Source of the DNA: Pieris napi
Lineage: Eukaryota > Arthropoda > Insecta > Lepidoptera > Pieridae
DNA: 64,000 nucleotides
Direction of reading: 5' to 3'
Assembly (NCBI RefSeq): GCF_905475465.1
Contig: NC_062256.1
Coordinates: forward strand, 6,581,662-6,645,661
Of this stretch, positions 10,982 to 22,339 are shown in pieces. The notes under the pieces were generated by a model. The model was given only the letters and a program-made list of their open reading frames with translations, was not told the origin of the DNA and ran no database searches. Positions within the stretch are counted from its first letter, which is position 1. Each line of letters opens with the position of its first letter. Made by a program: the position numbers and the translations under genes.

Positions 10982-11388
10982 TTTGACGTGACAACGTCTT
11001 ATATTTCGATGGGGCCGGCTGCACACACGAAAAAACATGACTCATGCGGCGTTACCTCGCTCTGAGGCGATCCATTTAAGGCTTGAAGTGCAAGCGAGAG
11101 CGCGGAACGAGCGACAAGAGGCACAATCGACCTCCGCTACAATTATGTCAAATAATAATAATAATAATAATCATTACATAATTGTATTTATGCGTACAAA
11201 TAAATTACTTGATCAATTCAATTGTGATCTCCATTTACCTCCTTCTCTATATCCATACAAAATATATATCAAACAAATAAAACTTAATATTTCTTTTGAA
11301 AAATGCAACCATTCCATCAGTATTTTCTTATGACGTTGTCACGTTCAACTATCGTCAGTAAACCGACTTTACACACAGCCGATTTTTA
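10982..11388 (-). mobile_element. Non-autonomous DNA element, family A, copy 2
   Basis: It starts with GACGTGACAACGTC and ends with GACGTTGTCACGTTC followed by an extra 40-bp tail (GTAAACCGACTTTACACAC). It shares GCCGGCTGCACACACG and CATGACTCATGCGGCGTTAC with 34138-34438. A (TAA)n tract at 11152-11170 lies inside. The 98-codon open frame here is an accident of the element. Confidence 0.75.
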
Positions 11389-11722
11389 CTAAACAATAAG
11401 ATTTTTAATAAGGATAAAGTAGCTCTCTCTTTAATTCTAAATAGCTTTATAATCACGCTTCTGGTATGTGATAGTAATCTGTAAACATGATACCAACACA
11501 TCACCATTATTGCAGAATTACTTCTGATTGGGGCATGTTGTATATTTATATTTAGGAACAGAAATAAATATCTGCAATTTTAGTTCTGAAAGCTCTACTT
11601 AGTAGCAAAAGATTTATTATAATTTCTTAGGGAATTAAAACCTAGCAACAACCAAAACGTGTCAATATAAATAAACAAAATAGGAAAATCGTTTTTTTAC
11701 GGCTATACCGCCTTCAAGTAGG

Positions 11723-11999
11723 AGCAGTGTTGGTCAAGTGGCTTCAGCGTGCGACTCTCATCCCTGAGGTCGTAGGTTCGATCCCCGGCTGTGCACCAAT
11801 GGACTTTCTTTCATTTAACATTCTCTCGAACGGTGAAGGAAAACATCGTGAGGAAACCGGCTTGCCTTAGGCCCAAAAAGTCGACGGCGTGTCAGGCGGA
11901 TCACCTACTTGCCGATTAGATTAACAAATGATTATGAAATAGATACAAAAATCTGAGACCAAGACCTACAAAAGTTGTAGCACCTCTGATTTTTTTATA
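11723..11999 (+). mobile_element. tRNA-derived SINE (Metulj-like), near full length
   Basis: It starts GCAGTGTTGGTCAAGTGG (A box), has GGTTCGATCCCCGG (B box), and runs to CACCTCTGATTTTTTTA. Small internal deletions are present compared with other copies. Confidence 0.9.
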
Positions 12000-12440
12000 G
12001 TTCAAAGACCAACTATAGAGAGTCTAACGCTTAACTTACTGCCAACTGAAAGAAAACTCATTGAACGATACGTGGTTCCCAGACATCACTCTCACCTATC
12101 TTTATCCTCAACAAACTCAATATCAAATATTAGGGGAGATATTTCGCTACGGAGACTGCACTTAGGGACTTAAGACCTTCCGGTTTACGCAATAAAATGG
12201 CTCAAGAAAACGACATCTAATTAATAACATATATGATATAAGTGCCGGAGGGAGAGAGCTTAGTATAAGAGGATTTGGTATGGACTCACGATTTGTCCTA
12301 AGATCATTAGTTGATATTTGCTCTTATGACTGGGGTAATTACGATCGATGCTAATTTAGCATATAATAATAATAATTATTTATTTGGTAGGTCTTTTGAA
12401 TACTGTATTTTTTTCCATTACAATAAATATATGGTTTTTT
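12000..12440. other. Unassigned sequence
   Basis: No gene or repeat recognised. Confidence 0.4.
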
Positions 12441-13080
12441 AAAATTCTTCAATCTTTTGAAGTGAAACTTCTTTATCGGGGTTGGAAAAAAATTTAGTGT
12501 AACATTTTTTCGTTACGCGTCACATTTTTCGGTTACGCGCCATGTTGCTTTTTGAAGTCAAACTTCTTTATCGGTGTTGGAATGAAAGTTCTTTATCGAC
12601 GTATGGGAGAAATTTTGTAGCAAATTGTCACGTTTTACGGTTATGCGCCATGTTGCTTTTTGAAGTCAAACTTCTTTATCGGCGTTAGAATGAATTTTTT
12701 ATCGACGTATGGGAGAAATTTTGTAGCAAAACGTCACGTTTTTCGGTTACGCGCCATCTTTTTCTTGTCCCTACCACGGTTGATCCGAAGAGATTCGAAA
12801 CCATTAATAACAAAAATATATAATAACGATAACAATGATAGTAATAATTCTATTACAATGAATGAAATTCTGTAATAATCTTAGTAGTAATAAGGTAAAA
12901 TGAAATAATTGTATTTGTATTCATGTCTATGATAATAAAAGCCTTTTGTTAAACTTTATTTAACCAATTTCGTTAAGTGGCATATAGTAGATCATTTTTC
13001 GAAAAATAAGGTCATAAAGGAGTTTCACTTCTTACGTGTGTAGGTACACCTAGTACATGCACACATTTTTATTTTTTAAT
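12441..13080. mobile_element. Family B-related MITE with tandemly amplified left end
   Basis: The left terminus is repeated about three times with a 108-bp period (GCTTTTTGAAGTCAAACTTC at 12547 and 12655, and TTTTGAAGTGAAACTTCTTT at 12456). The right terminus AAGGAGTTTCACTTCTTACG is at about 13019, followed by GTGTGTAGGTACACCTAGTA. The 71-codon open frame at 12660-12875 lies in the repeats and is not a gene. Confidence 0.7.
12456..12760 (+). repeat. Tandem repeat, 108-bp unit, about 3 copies
   Basis: CATGTTGCTTTTTGAAGTCA starts at 12541 and again at 12649. Each unit carries ATCGACGTATGGGAGAAATT and a GGTTACGCGCCAT-like block. The first unit is shorter and more diverged. Confidence 0.85.
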
Positions 13081-13126
13081 CGGTACTGTGTTTGCCTCAT
13101 TAGCATAGTTTTTTGCTTTTTGCATA

Positions 13127-13200
13127 GACTCATCTGATGTTAAGTGATACCGCTGCCCATGGACACTATTCCAGAGGGCTCGCGAGTGGGTCGCCGGCAG
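13127..13200 (-). mobile_element. LINE-R 3' fragment
   Basis: The plus strand reads CATCTGATGTTAAGTGATAC, CATGGACACT and GGCTCGCGAGTGGGTCGCCG, the inverse of the LINE-R end. Confidence 0.7.
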
Positions 13201-13509
13201 CTATAACAATAATAAAGTTTAGTTTATTTGCCTATTCACAATATTGCATTTTACTATACTGACCATATTGTAACAGGTCTATACTCTCCTATCGCGAACA
13301 GGAAATATACAAAGAGATGACTATATAATATGACTAAACTAATCTAAGACTACCAAACAAACAAAATCAAAAGCATTGTGTGGTTGTGGGTGTGTGAATT
13401 TAACGATAAAAAGAATTTAACGTCTATGTCAAATGGCTATGGATAACAAATTTTCTTTTGCAGCGTAATCAAAGCTTCTTAGAAATTTAGAGACAGAGTA
13501 AATACTTAA

Positions 13510-13915
13510 GGCCCTATCCCAGCACGAATTGCTGTGTCAGTGTCTCGGGGTGGACTGCGGGGCGCAGTGGAGAGCTGGAGCGCTGAGGCGCGCCGGCCCG
13601 TAATAACACACAAACATAACTAATTAAATGGATTACTTGGCTTGCGATAAAATATATCGTGTAAATTTCAAAATCATGTTCTATATACATTTTCGTCATA
13701 AAATGAATTCAAGGTATCAAAAATTGGCTATGTTTGGATTTTTCTGAGCGAAGTTATTTAAATCGTGTATCGATCTTTCAAAATAGATACATAAACTACT
13801 CAACTCCACCATATATTTTATTACATTCGCCCAACTTCAAGAAACGATGACGAAAAACTGAAAGAAACAATGTACTTTTTTGGAGTTTGGCGGCCAGATA
13901 GGTCCTTAAGGAAGA
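13510..13915 (-). mobile_element. TTAA-flanked MITE (piggyBac-type), copy 2
   Basis: The unit reads GGCCCTATCC...GATAGGTCC between TTAA at 13506-13509 and 13916-13919. It is the inverse of 9267-9733 along its whole length but about 60 bp shorter because of internal deletions. Confidence 0.85.
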
Positions 13916-14242
13916 ATTAAGTTTATTGTACAAATGGTTAGGAAAGCAGAAAAAGAAATGCAAATGGTCAGAGTGAAATAGATTTGCTTTCTCCAGTCTT
14001 TGTATTTTTACACGCTTTATATTAGCTTCACCTGTATGTATGTATGTAACCGACTCCTTCGAACTCGATTTTGACCCACTTTTAACGGACAGATTTAATT
14101 CAAACTTTGCGCATCTGTCAAAGATCGATGACAATGCAATAATCCAAAAAAAAAAATTAAGAAAAAATTAACTAAAAAATAAATAATAGTTTAAAAAAAC
14201 TAAAAAACACGCTTTTAAAGCACATCAAACTAAAAAGTGAAA

Positions 14243-14306
14243 AATAATTCCTAATTTAGGCTGAACTGAAATGAATTACCATTTTCAGCCTAAATTAGGA
14301 ATTATT
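14243..14306. repeat. Perfect 23-bp inverted repeat (hairpin)
   Basis: Arms 14243-14265 and 14284-14306 are exact reverse complements around an 18-nt loop (CTGAAATGAATTACCATT). The flanks are not otherwise inverted, so this could be a small foldback insertion. Confidence 0.9.
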
Positions 14307-14309
14307 AAT

Positions 14310-16160
14310 GTCCATTACTAACGTTATATTTTATGGCACGTATCGAAATTAACGTAACATTTCACCTCACCATATTTGACTTATCATTCCCTCGATAAGT
14401 GTGTTTGTGATGCAAAATAATTTTAATTGCAACGCAAATTTACATTCAGCTGGCCACCGTAATAATATTTGCAATACAAAAGGCTGATAATTAGTGACAC
14501 AGCGTAACATCACTTCGCATCAGCGTACTTGACATGTTTCCTGTTAATTGGATAGTGGACAATAGTTGGACTACCCGCATATTATTGTACTGTTATAATG
14601 AAAGGTAGCTGCGGAATTCTCTAGTCTGATAATAATCGCTTTTAGTCACCAAAAAATGTTTTTAGTGGGCATAAATATACGATGGTAAATAGTGTAAACC
14701 AACTTCATAGATTGTAGACTCTTTTATTTGTCAATAGGTCTACCAGAGAGAATAGAGCCATAATTTAATTAGCTCATAAGGTTTAATGTGTAATTCTTTT
14801 TAAATCAATATGAAACCAAAACCTAAACATAAGAATCAAATTTACAATTTTCTTAACCTACTAGTAATAATAAAAATAATTAAAAATAAATAACAAGAGA
14901 ATTAGAACAAATATAAAAAGTTTGGTCCTTTAACGCGGGTAGCATTGCCCCGCTGTATTGTTAAAAATTGTTATTGTTCCTGTACATTTCTCGATTGTTT
15001 AATTCGTGTAGTTATTTTATACGTAATTTTAAATATTTTGGCGTCTTTTATAAAGACGAGATTATGATTTATTTGTCAAGAAATATATATTTTTTTTAGT
15101 ATACAGTGATTTACCATGTTGTATTGCGACTCGGAGTTAGGTTTGGTTTAAATAAAATTTTATTTGTTCCTATGATTTTTATCGCCGTCAGCCTCTATGG
15201 CAATCAATTATTACTACTATTATGTACTTACTGTACTGTACCGCCTAAACGGATTTAGTAAAATGGCTTCTAAATAGGTTCGATTCTTTTCAATAAATGC
15301 GAACAGAAAAAAATAGTGATACACACACACGGGACTTCATACTTTAAATATTTTATAATTACACAAGCCTTGTATATTTTTGCTTGATTATTGAATATCT
15401 AGCTACTCCGTTATCTGAATCATATAACAACTGCTATATGTTATAATAGTTTAAATATTTAATGATCGATACTTTATACCTGATAGTTATTATATGCTAT
15501 TTTGCACTGACTTTGGCCTCTGTATTCCGTAGTAACATTGACATATTGTTCCATTGAAACAAACGAGTTAAACTAAATCTGCCGAAACCGGTGCACAGAA
15601 TAAATCCTGCTATAGTCAGCCAAATGGCCGCCATATTCATAGCGATTACTGCGTTTATTGACAGTAAGAGTCAGTTTCATAAGTAAGTGGAGGATATATT
15701 GCCGTATTGGCTGCATTCCCTCGTAACAGTGTAATAAATAGGTTGTATTGAACTTTGGAAGATTTGGGAGAAACAATTTATCAATAATAATAATATCCTT
15801 TTATTTCAGATACATTTACACTTAAATCTGCTACTTTGAATGGTCCAGGCTATCTCGCTCTTACGTCTTGATTACAAATATTGATGTGTTTTGCAACAGT
15901 CTGCCAACTTACCGTAACTTTGTTTATCATGCTCTTAATGAGGTTTTAGTTATTAGATATAAATTTTTAATTTTTAATTTTTAGTTATTTTTTATTGTTT
16001 TAGTTTTTATTATTTGTGTTTATTTGTTTTATTTTTTTCATTTGATAGATTGCTTTTGTTCTAATGTAATTTATGTGTATTTGTGTTAAATTTGTGATGT
16101 CATATTGTCTGTTTTAGAACGTGTAACAAAAAAAATACATTTATATTTTTATCTCCATCG
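14310..16160. other. Unassigned AT-rich sequence
   Basis: No supportable gene. Contains T-rich tracts around 15960-16030 and a 67-codon minus-strand frame at 15573-15776 without features. Confidence 0.45.
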
Positions 16161-16164
16161 TTTT

Positions 16165-16345
16165 AGGTATATGTGACCTTTTTTGGCAAAGGTCTCCGAA
16201 TCCCGCCATTCCTGCATGCACAGCGCCACTCTCTGCAATGTACTGTTTCCTTAATTTGGTCTTTCCACCTTCTAACTGGTCTTCCTCTTTTTCATTTGTT
16301 ATACCTTGGGAGTCAGTTTAGCAATTTCCTGCTCGATTCTCTGTT
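16165..16345 (-). pseudogene. RTE-type LINE, C-terminal remnant
   Basis: The minus strand encodes RGRPVRRWKDQIKETVHC, then after a one-base frameshift VALCMQEWRDSETFAKKGH. This matches the end of RTE-clade polyproteins (RGRP..RW.DD..., then RxEWRxLxEAFxxxxT). Only about 45 codons remain and the frame is broken. The larger plus-strand frame (16173-16442) overlaps it and is a shadow. Confidence 0.6.
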
Positions 16346-16663
16346 CCTCTTGCCAAAAATGTATCAAATCAGATCCCAAACATTTTTTAAAAAATCTCAA
16401 GTTATCTGTATTTACTGCTGTTTCATATACCTATTAACCTAAACTAACCCGATCGGGCAGATCCGAGAAGCTAAACAGCAGAAGAGTGTCTATTCCCCTT
16501 TTGAAAGGGACTTTACTAACTTAAGATCCGGTGGGCTTGCCCATAAGTATATTTGTGAATATGTAATTAGATTAAATAGTCAATAAAAGTTTTTGTAACT
16601 GCCCACATTAAACTAAAAAAGGAATTATAAACAACTAAACCTTTGTATCGAACAAGGGATAAA

Positions 16664-16990
16664 TGGAGGCTCATCTGATGTTAAATATCCGCCGCCCATG
16701 GACATGGACATTGCCAGAAAGCTCGCAAGGGCGTTGCCGGCCTTTTAAGAATTGGTATGTTCTTTTCACTTGGTTCGAAAATAGATCGGTGGGGAGCTGG
16801 TTCCACATAGCACGGCAAAAACTGCCTTAAAAAACTAAACTTCCTCTTACTAACTAAACGCCATCTGTCCTTCATGTTGCCTTCACTTTTAATTGCTTTT
16901 CTATCGATAGATAGAAAAGAATGAAGATGATAGAAGATATTCAGGAAGGTCGATTTATAGAATCTATTAGCCTTGTTTCCAGTAAGCAAA
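16664..16990 (-). mobile_element. LINE-R fragment with coding remnant
   Basis: It contains inverse LINE-R blocks (CATCTGATGTTAA, GTTGCCGGCCTTTTAAGAAT, GAGCTGGTTCCACATAGC). On the minus strand this is the end of a reverse transcriptase ORF (a W-N/E-QLPTE-like region) in broken frames. Confidence 0.6.
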
Positions 16991-17239
16991 TTGCTCAGAC
17001 AAAACCTTAATTTAATGGTATTAACGTGAAATTGTCCGCTGTAAAACCACTCAGCTGAAAGATTTAATTCGATAACTGTACATGGTCACACGCACTTTGG
17101 GCTTTAAAAGCTAAAGCTATAAAAGCAATTAAAAGTTTAACATCGGACCCTCTCTTTTCGCGCTTTAATTCCAACAATCCATTTATACGTTTTTAAGCGA
17201 GATTTTGTTTACTATATTTCCGTTTAACATTATACAGTA

Positions 17240-17855
17240 TAGCAGTACAATCCATATTTGTGCTGCAGAAGCGGGCTGTTCGGGGTATTTGTTGTGTTTC
17301 TCCGAGGGAGTCGGTACGGAATAAGTTTAAGGAATTAAATATTATGACACTATCTGGTCAATATATTCTTGAAGCCTTGTTGTATGTCCAAAAAAATATA
17401 AACGATTTTAAAACAAATTTCACCAGTATAATACGCGAAATAGAACTAATTTGAGTGTACGACCAACCAGGCTCCAAAAGATAAACCACTCCTTATATGG
17501 AAATTGTATTCGTTTTTACAACAAACTCCCAAGCGAAATTAGAGAATTATCACTAAATAAATTCAAAGCCCTCGTTAAACGAAAATTAATCAACAAAGGT
17601 TTTTATACATTTGAGGACTACTTAAATGATCCTAATCCTTGGGATTGAATTGCTCCAGTTCAAACAATTTGTATGACAATACTTGGCGATTAAAAAGAGT
17701 GGCGGAAAGTTTCTTGCCAGTTCTTCTTACCCGCTCTACGCCCTTGACTTGCGAACTGGTAGTAAATGTAAATTTACGATTAATTTAACTTGACGATTCA
17801 AAAGTGTACTTGGTTACCCACTTGAATAAAGATATTTTGAGTTTGAGTTTGAGTA
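17240..17855 (+). pseudogene. LINE-D: C-terminal reverse transcriptase plus 3' UTR, frameshifted
   Basis: It encodes the same C-terminus as 27399-27872: LQKRAVRGICCVSPRESVRN, LNIMTLSGQYILEALL, then in another frame RPTRLQKINHSLYGNCIRFY to EDYLNDPNPWD and stop. The shift lies near 17421. The 3' UTR follows (GCGATTAAAAAGAGTGGCGG, GTCAAGGGCG-type block) and ends in TTTGAGTTTGAGTTTGAG, the microsatellite-like tail used instead of poly(A). This copy keeps the YVQKN segment that is missing from the 27-kb copy. Confidence 0.8.
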
Positions 17856-17864
17856 CTTAGTATT

Positions 17865-17925
17865 TAGGAGTGACTCAAGTCTGAGGTCGTGAGTTTGATT
17901 CCCTACTGTGCTAATTTTCTTTGTA
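17865..17925 (+). mobile_element. SINE remnant
   Basis: A diverged fragment around the B-box region (CTGAGGTCGTGAGTTTGATTC, then TGTGCTAATTTTCTTTGTATG-like sequence) directly after the LINE-D tail. Confidence 0.45.
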
Positions 17926-18866
17926 TGAAAAAAAAACATAACGACATGTCTTTTGAATGGACGAGGTGTTCGATTTTCCACTTGTTTATTAGAAATGTCA
18001 CAAACATTGTTTATTTCGCCGTATGTATTTCAAAACACGATATCTACCAGAATTGCATATACGCGTCCGTAAACTGCAAACTATAGTTTAAAGATTTATA
18101 TGTCATTTTCTACGTAAATATTAATTAAATTTTTTTGATTTTCTTTTTATTAATTTTTATTACTTTTTAGGTTAAGAAATTCGTAAATACTTGATTGTAA
18201 ATAAAATTGAATCAATATGCGTTTTATTAAATTCTCTCGTTAAAGTCACTCGTAGGTCAATGTTCTAAGATATTATTACTATATTTCAAAAATCAATTTT
18301 TGTGAGTCTAGAAGAATGTAATAAATCATTATGACCATGCGAATTTGTTGCATTATCAACATAATTCGACGTTTCGATTTCATTTCAGCGATCTCGCTTA
18401 CCACATGAAAACATTGCGTACGATTATATCGATCAAGTTTCATTATGGTAACGTATGAAAAATTACCGTCCATTTCGTAATTCAAGCGTTACGCTGTTTA
18501 CTTTGTAAAGTTTACGAGTTTTACGATTTTATGACAGACAATTTGTCTGAAGTGACTCTGGCTGAGTCAAAGATAATTTATCTGTCTCAGGCACTTTATT
18601 TATTACGCGTTCCCATCTTGGTTGAGCCCTTAAAGTTCGTGGTTAATGGGGCTTCTTTAACGTCACTCACTTTTGTGAAGGTTCGAGGGGATGTCCGTTG
18701 TGTGGCCGAGGATTACTTTATTTTGTCCTTTGAATGACGGGTTGATAGGGAACTGCTTTAGATAACTATTAGTTAAAGAATTTATACGGTCAGCAAATTG
18801 TATGGACCGCTGTGTACGACTCGTTTTTAATGGTGTACGCTAGTACTATATATTTTTTAAAACAGT
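17926..18866. other. Unassigned sequence
   Basis: No recognisable gene. The 68-codon frames at 18279-18485 (-) and 18531-18737 (+) have no domain or signal I can recognise. Confidence 0.4.
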
Positions 18867-18867
18867 A

Positions 18868-19238
18868 TTTTTGGAGTAAAACTTCTCTAGGCGCATGAGG
18901 GTAAAATTTTTACAGATGAAACGCAATAATAATAATAATATTAGCGTCACAAAAATGTGCAGCGTTTTTGTCGAAGAACAGAGAGAGAGAGCGATTGAGA
19001 CAGAGTGATAAGGGAGAATTACCTTATAGAAATTCTATTTTTAAAATAATTTTCGTAATGTTTGACACTTTTAATATTTTAATGACAATTAAATTCCTAA
19101 CATATCTTCCTTTTCCCCTCCCGCTTAGTCTCGGAAATCTAAAGTTTTAGATTTGTATAAATATGAACAAGAGTTAAAAATTCGTTTGCCAAGGAAGTTT
19201 CACTTCTGACATGTGTAAAGTATGCACTTTTTTTATGT
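18868..19238 (+). mobile_element. Non-autonomous DNA element, family B, full copy
   Basis: The left end TTTTTGGAGTAAAACTTCTC is the imperfect inverse of the right end GGAAGTTTCACTTCTGACAT. The body includes GATGAAACGCAATAATAATA, AGAGAGAGAGCGATTGAGAC and AAATCTAAAGTTTTAGATTT, shared with 10131-10604. The 60-codon frame inside is not a gene. Confidence 0.75.
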
Positions 19239-19605
19239 GTTACCAAGCCAAACGGAGACTATGAAATTTGAACAGATATTAATAGTTTGTCGTTTCAGTA
19301 GGTACATATATAAATGGTGACAGAAGTAGATCTAGACAGTGCGCCAGGACACATAATCTTTGATGAATACACAAGTATAAGTGTTTACCAAGTCTGTTGA
19401 ATTACTATTAATTTGACATTTCTGATATAGCGAGACCGTTTCCATGCCACTAGAGTCCATGTCCCTGGATTAGCCCTTGAATGGCGAATTTTTTTAGTAG
19501 ATGTTATACTAAGCTGCTAATACGTTATGGGCTTATTACCATTGTTATAATAAAAATAAGATAATCGCGGTCTTTGATCCCAAAATTTCTGATCTATCTA
19601 TAAAA

Positions 19606-19924
19606 TTAGAGAATTATCACTAAATAAATTCAAAGCCCTCGTTAAACGAAAATTAATCAACAAAGCTTTTTATAAATTTGAGGACTACTTAAATGATCCT
19701 AATCCTTGGGATTGATTTGCTCCAGTTCAAACAATTTGTATTACAATACTTGGCGATTAAAAAGAGTGGCGGAAAGTTTCTTGCCACTTCTTCTTACCCG
19801 CTCTACGCCCTTGACTTGCGAACTGGTAGTAAATGTAAATTTACGATTAATTTAACTTGACGATTCAAAAGTGTACTTGGTTACCCACTAGAATAAAGAT
19901 ATTCTGAGTTTGAGTTTGAGTTTG
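19606..19924 (+). mobile_element. LINE-D 3' end, strongly 5'-truncated
   Basis: It keeps the last 37 codons (LSLNKFKALVKRKLINKAFY onward to DPNPWD, stop) and the full 3' UTR with a (TTTGAG)n tail. It is nearly identical to the copies at 17240 and 27190, so the family has been active recently. Confidence 0.85.
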
Positions 19925-20637
19925 AAAAGAAAATTGATCATAGAATCTACGGACGCTGGTCATTTAGCAATTATTTTTATTAGTTGCGAACATAGTTTAA
20001 TTTGTCCAAACAGCATCCCATTAGTTCCGACAAAGTTAATTATATAAGGAAGTAAAGCAAATAAAATTATTTAGAGGACCTCTGTGGGGTTTAGGTGAGA
20101 GGGGCAATTATGATTAATGATAGGATATGATTCGATACCACTTAACACTCCAAAGGGGTAATTTCATTGCCTCCATGTTTCTGTTAACCAATGACTCATG
20201 AGTTTTCATTAATATGTTGAAATAATACAAGTTTTAATATCTTATATATACAATTCTCGTTCCCATACTCCCATACTTTTATTTTTTGGATTGGACCCTC
20301 TACAATCCACCCCTATTTTTTTATTCTGTTAATTAAAACTTATGACTTGAACTCCGAGGTTTATATAGAAAAAAATTCAAAAAAAAAAATAATCCCAAAA
20401 AGTTTTCATTCCGGAAAACTGAACATTCTCTGGGGTAGCATAGCAAAATGTGCCATGTTGGTATGTATTAAAAAGGTAGGCTAAGTAAAATCACATTAAG
20501 GAGAAACGAAGTTCGCGGGGGCAGCTATTACTTAAGTAAAATTTAATAGTATTGGCTACAATGAGAGCCTAGAAGGTCACGCAGAATACGATGAATAATT
20601 ATAATATTTTTAATTTCAATAAGATATCATTTGATAT

Positions 20638-20910
20638 AGTGTTGGCCTAGTGACTTTAGCGTTCTCATTCCTGAGGTCGTAAGTTCGATCCCCGGCCGTG
20701 CACCAATGGACTTTTATCTATGTGCGCATTTAACATTCGCTCGAACGGTGAAGGAAAACATTGTGAGGAAACCGGCTTGACTTAGGCGTGTGTACAGGAC
20801 GCTGATCACCTACTCGCCTATTAGATTGACAAATGATCATGAAACAGATACAGAAATCTGAGGCCCAGACCTAATTAGGGTTGTAGCGCTACTGATTTAT
20901 TTTTTTATTA
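20638..20910 (+). mobile_element. tRNA-derived SINE (Metulj-like)
   Basis: A box GTTGGCCTAGTGACTTTAGC, B box AGTTCGATCCCCGG, body and 3' end GCTACTGATTTATTTTTTTA are all present. Confidence 0.9.
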
Positions 20911-20954
20911 TTCAATACAAAAGTTTATATAACTTCTACCGTATTTTTCATAGA

Positions 20955-21272
20955 CAGCGTTCAGAAGATTTGTTCGGATTCCTCCAGCTGAGTTTCATCA
21001 TCAGACGTCAAGGCAGAATACGAAACCCGTATCACCTCAACGCTCCACAACTTTCTTACGGCAGTAAGAAGAAGAAGAAGTTTTTGGCGCGTACGACCAG
21101 TGTGTGGAACCAGCTGCCCACTGTAGTGATTCCGAACCAATTCAACTTAGGGTCCTTCAAGAAAAGAGCGTACCAATTCCTAAAACGCTGCACTTGCGAG
21201 CCTTCTGGCAATGTGAGTTTCCATGGACAGTATCGCGTAACATCAAATGTGCGGTTTGTCCGTTAAAAAATA
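20955..21272 (+). pseudogene. LINE-R reverse transcriptase C-terminus
   Basis: The frame at 20970-21266 contains RTTSVWNQLPTVVIPNQFNL, then GSFKKRAYQFLKR, the recognisable C-terminus shared with 41707-41905 and other fragments (W-N-QLPTEVFPNQFDLGPFKKRAYQFLKG). The 3' end carries the diverged GCGTAACATCAAATG block. It is a truncated copy without catalytic RT motifs. The overlapping 81-codon frame in +2 is a shadow. Confidence 0.7.
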
Positions 21273-21630
21273 TAGATTATGAAAATATCGTGAATCAGCC
21301 CGTTAGATTTCCAAAATTCAAGAATCAGGCACAGACCTTGACTATCTGAAAGCAGTAACAGAAATCTGCAGCCCAGACGAAGGTTTCACAAGGGTATTAC
21401 AAAGGATTTAAGTATTTTAAAATTCCCATTCACGTAGATCATATAAAATATACTTTGATTTAACGAGTGATAAAATTTTATAACTTGAACTTCATAAGTT
21501 TTTTCAACTCTTAAAAGTCAGCTAAAACGAATTCCATTCAGAGGGGAATCCACAATAATCTAAATGGGGGATTTAATTTAATGTTTTTGATGAAGAAACT
21601 TGAATGTTAAATTCTTTGTACTTATAAAAT

Positions 21631-21706
21631 GTAATCAGGCGATGTCCTATTTATATGAGATGTTTTTTGTAATCAGGCGATGTCCTATTTATATGAGATG
21701 TTTTTT
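21631..21706 (+). repeat. Perfect tandem duplication, 38-bp unit x 2
   Basis: GTAATCAGGCGATGTCCTAT starts at 21631 and again at 21669, and the units are identical, which points to a very recent event. Confidence 0.95.
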
Positions 21707-21771
21707 TTAAATACACTTTTTGCCGTACAATACGACTTTATGAAACCAGCTGCCAGTCAAGGTACTTCAAA

Positions 21772-21893
21772 CCCAAAATATCTTTATTCATATAGGTAAA
21801 CAAGTACACTTATGAACGTCAACAGAAAAGATGTTAAATTGATTCCAAATTTACAATTACTACCAGTTCGCAAGTTACAGACGTAGAGCGGGC
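21772..21893 (-). mobile_element. LINE 3' end fragment
   Basis: The plus strand shows AAATATCTTTATTCATATAG, TACTACCAGTTCGCAAGTTA and ACGTAGAGCGGGCAAGA, the inverse of a LINE-D-like 3' UTR, interrupted after about 120 bp. Confidence 0.7.
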
Positions 21894-22132
21894 AAGATTT
21901 TCGAGCTGTTACGACTGTTTAATGGAAGACCGTACCACTACCTTAAAGGCCAGCAACGCACTTGCTAAGCTCTTGTGGCAGGTGTTACACTTACTTAAAC
22001 ATTGCTGGCATTTAATTTATTTCATTGTTCAAATATAGTTTTTGAAGAGACCGCAGCCAACCCAGATTGACAGATTACTTCGTGATGACACAAACATATT
22101 TTTCATTATTAAATCTTATTACTATTATTTTT

Positions 22133-22336
22133 TTATAGAACAGGGGGCAAGCGGGTAGGACGCTCATCTGATGGTAAGTGATACCGCTGCCCATTGGCAC
22201 TCCCAAGCTAGCGAGTGCGTTGTCGGCCTTTTAGGAATTGAGACTCTAAGTCGAATTGGTTTGAAAATATAATACTTCAGTAGGCAGCTTGTTCCACATA
22301 GTGGTACTGGTAAAACGCCCAGTTGTGGAATGACGG
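22133..22336 (-). mobile_element. LINE-R fragment
   Basis: Inverse LINE-R blocks occur in order: CTCATCTGATGGTAAGTGAT, AGCGAGTGCGTTGTCGGCC, CTAAGTCGAATTGGTTTG and CAGCTTGTTCCACATAGTGG. The 86-codon frame on the minus strand is derived from it and broken. Confidence 0.7.
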
Positions 22337-22339
22337 CAT

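Noticed and set aside
13796..14134. 112-codon minus-strand frame
   Set aside because: It runs across the edge of the second TTAA MITE into unrelated sequence, so it is accidental.
16173..16442. 89-codon plus-strand frame with hydrophobic stretches
   Set aside because: It is the antisense shadow of an RTE-type LINE remnant on the minus strand.
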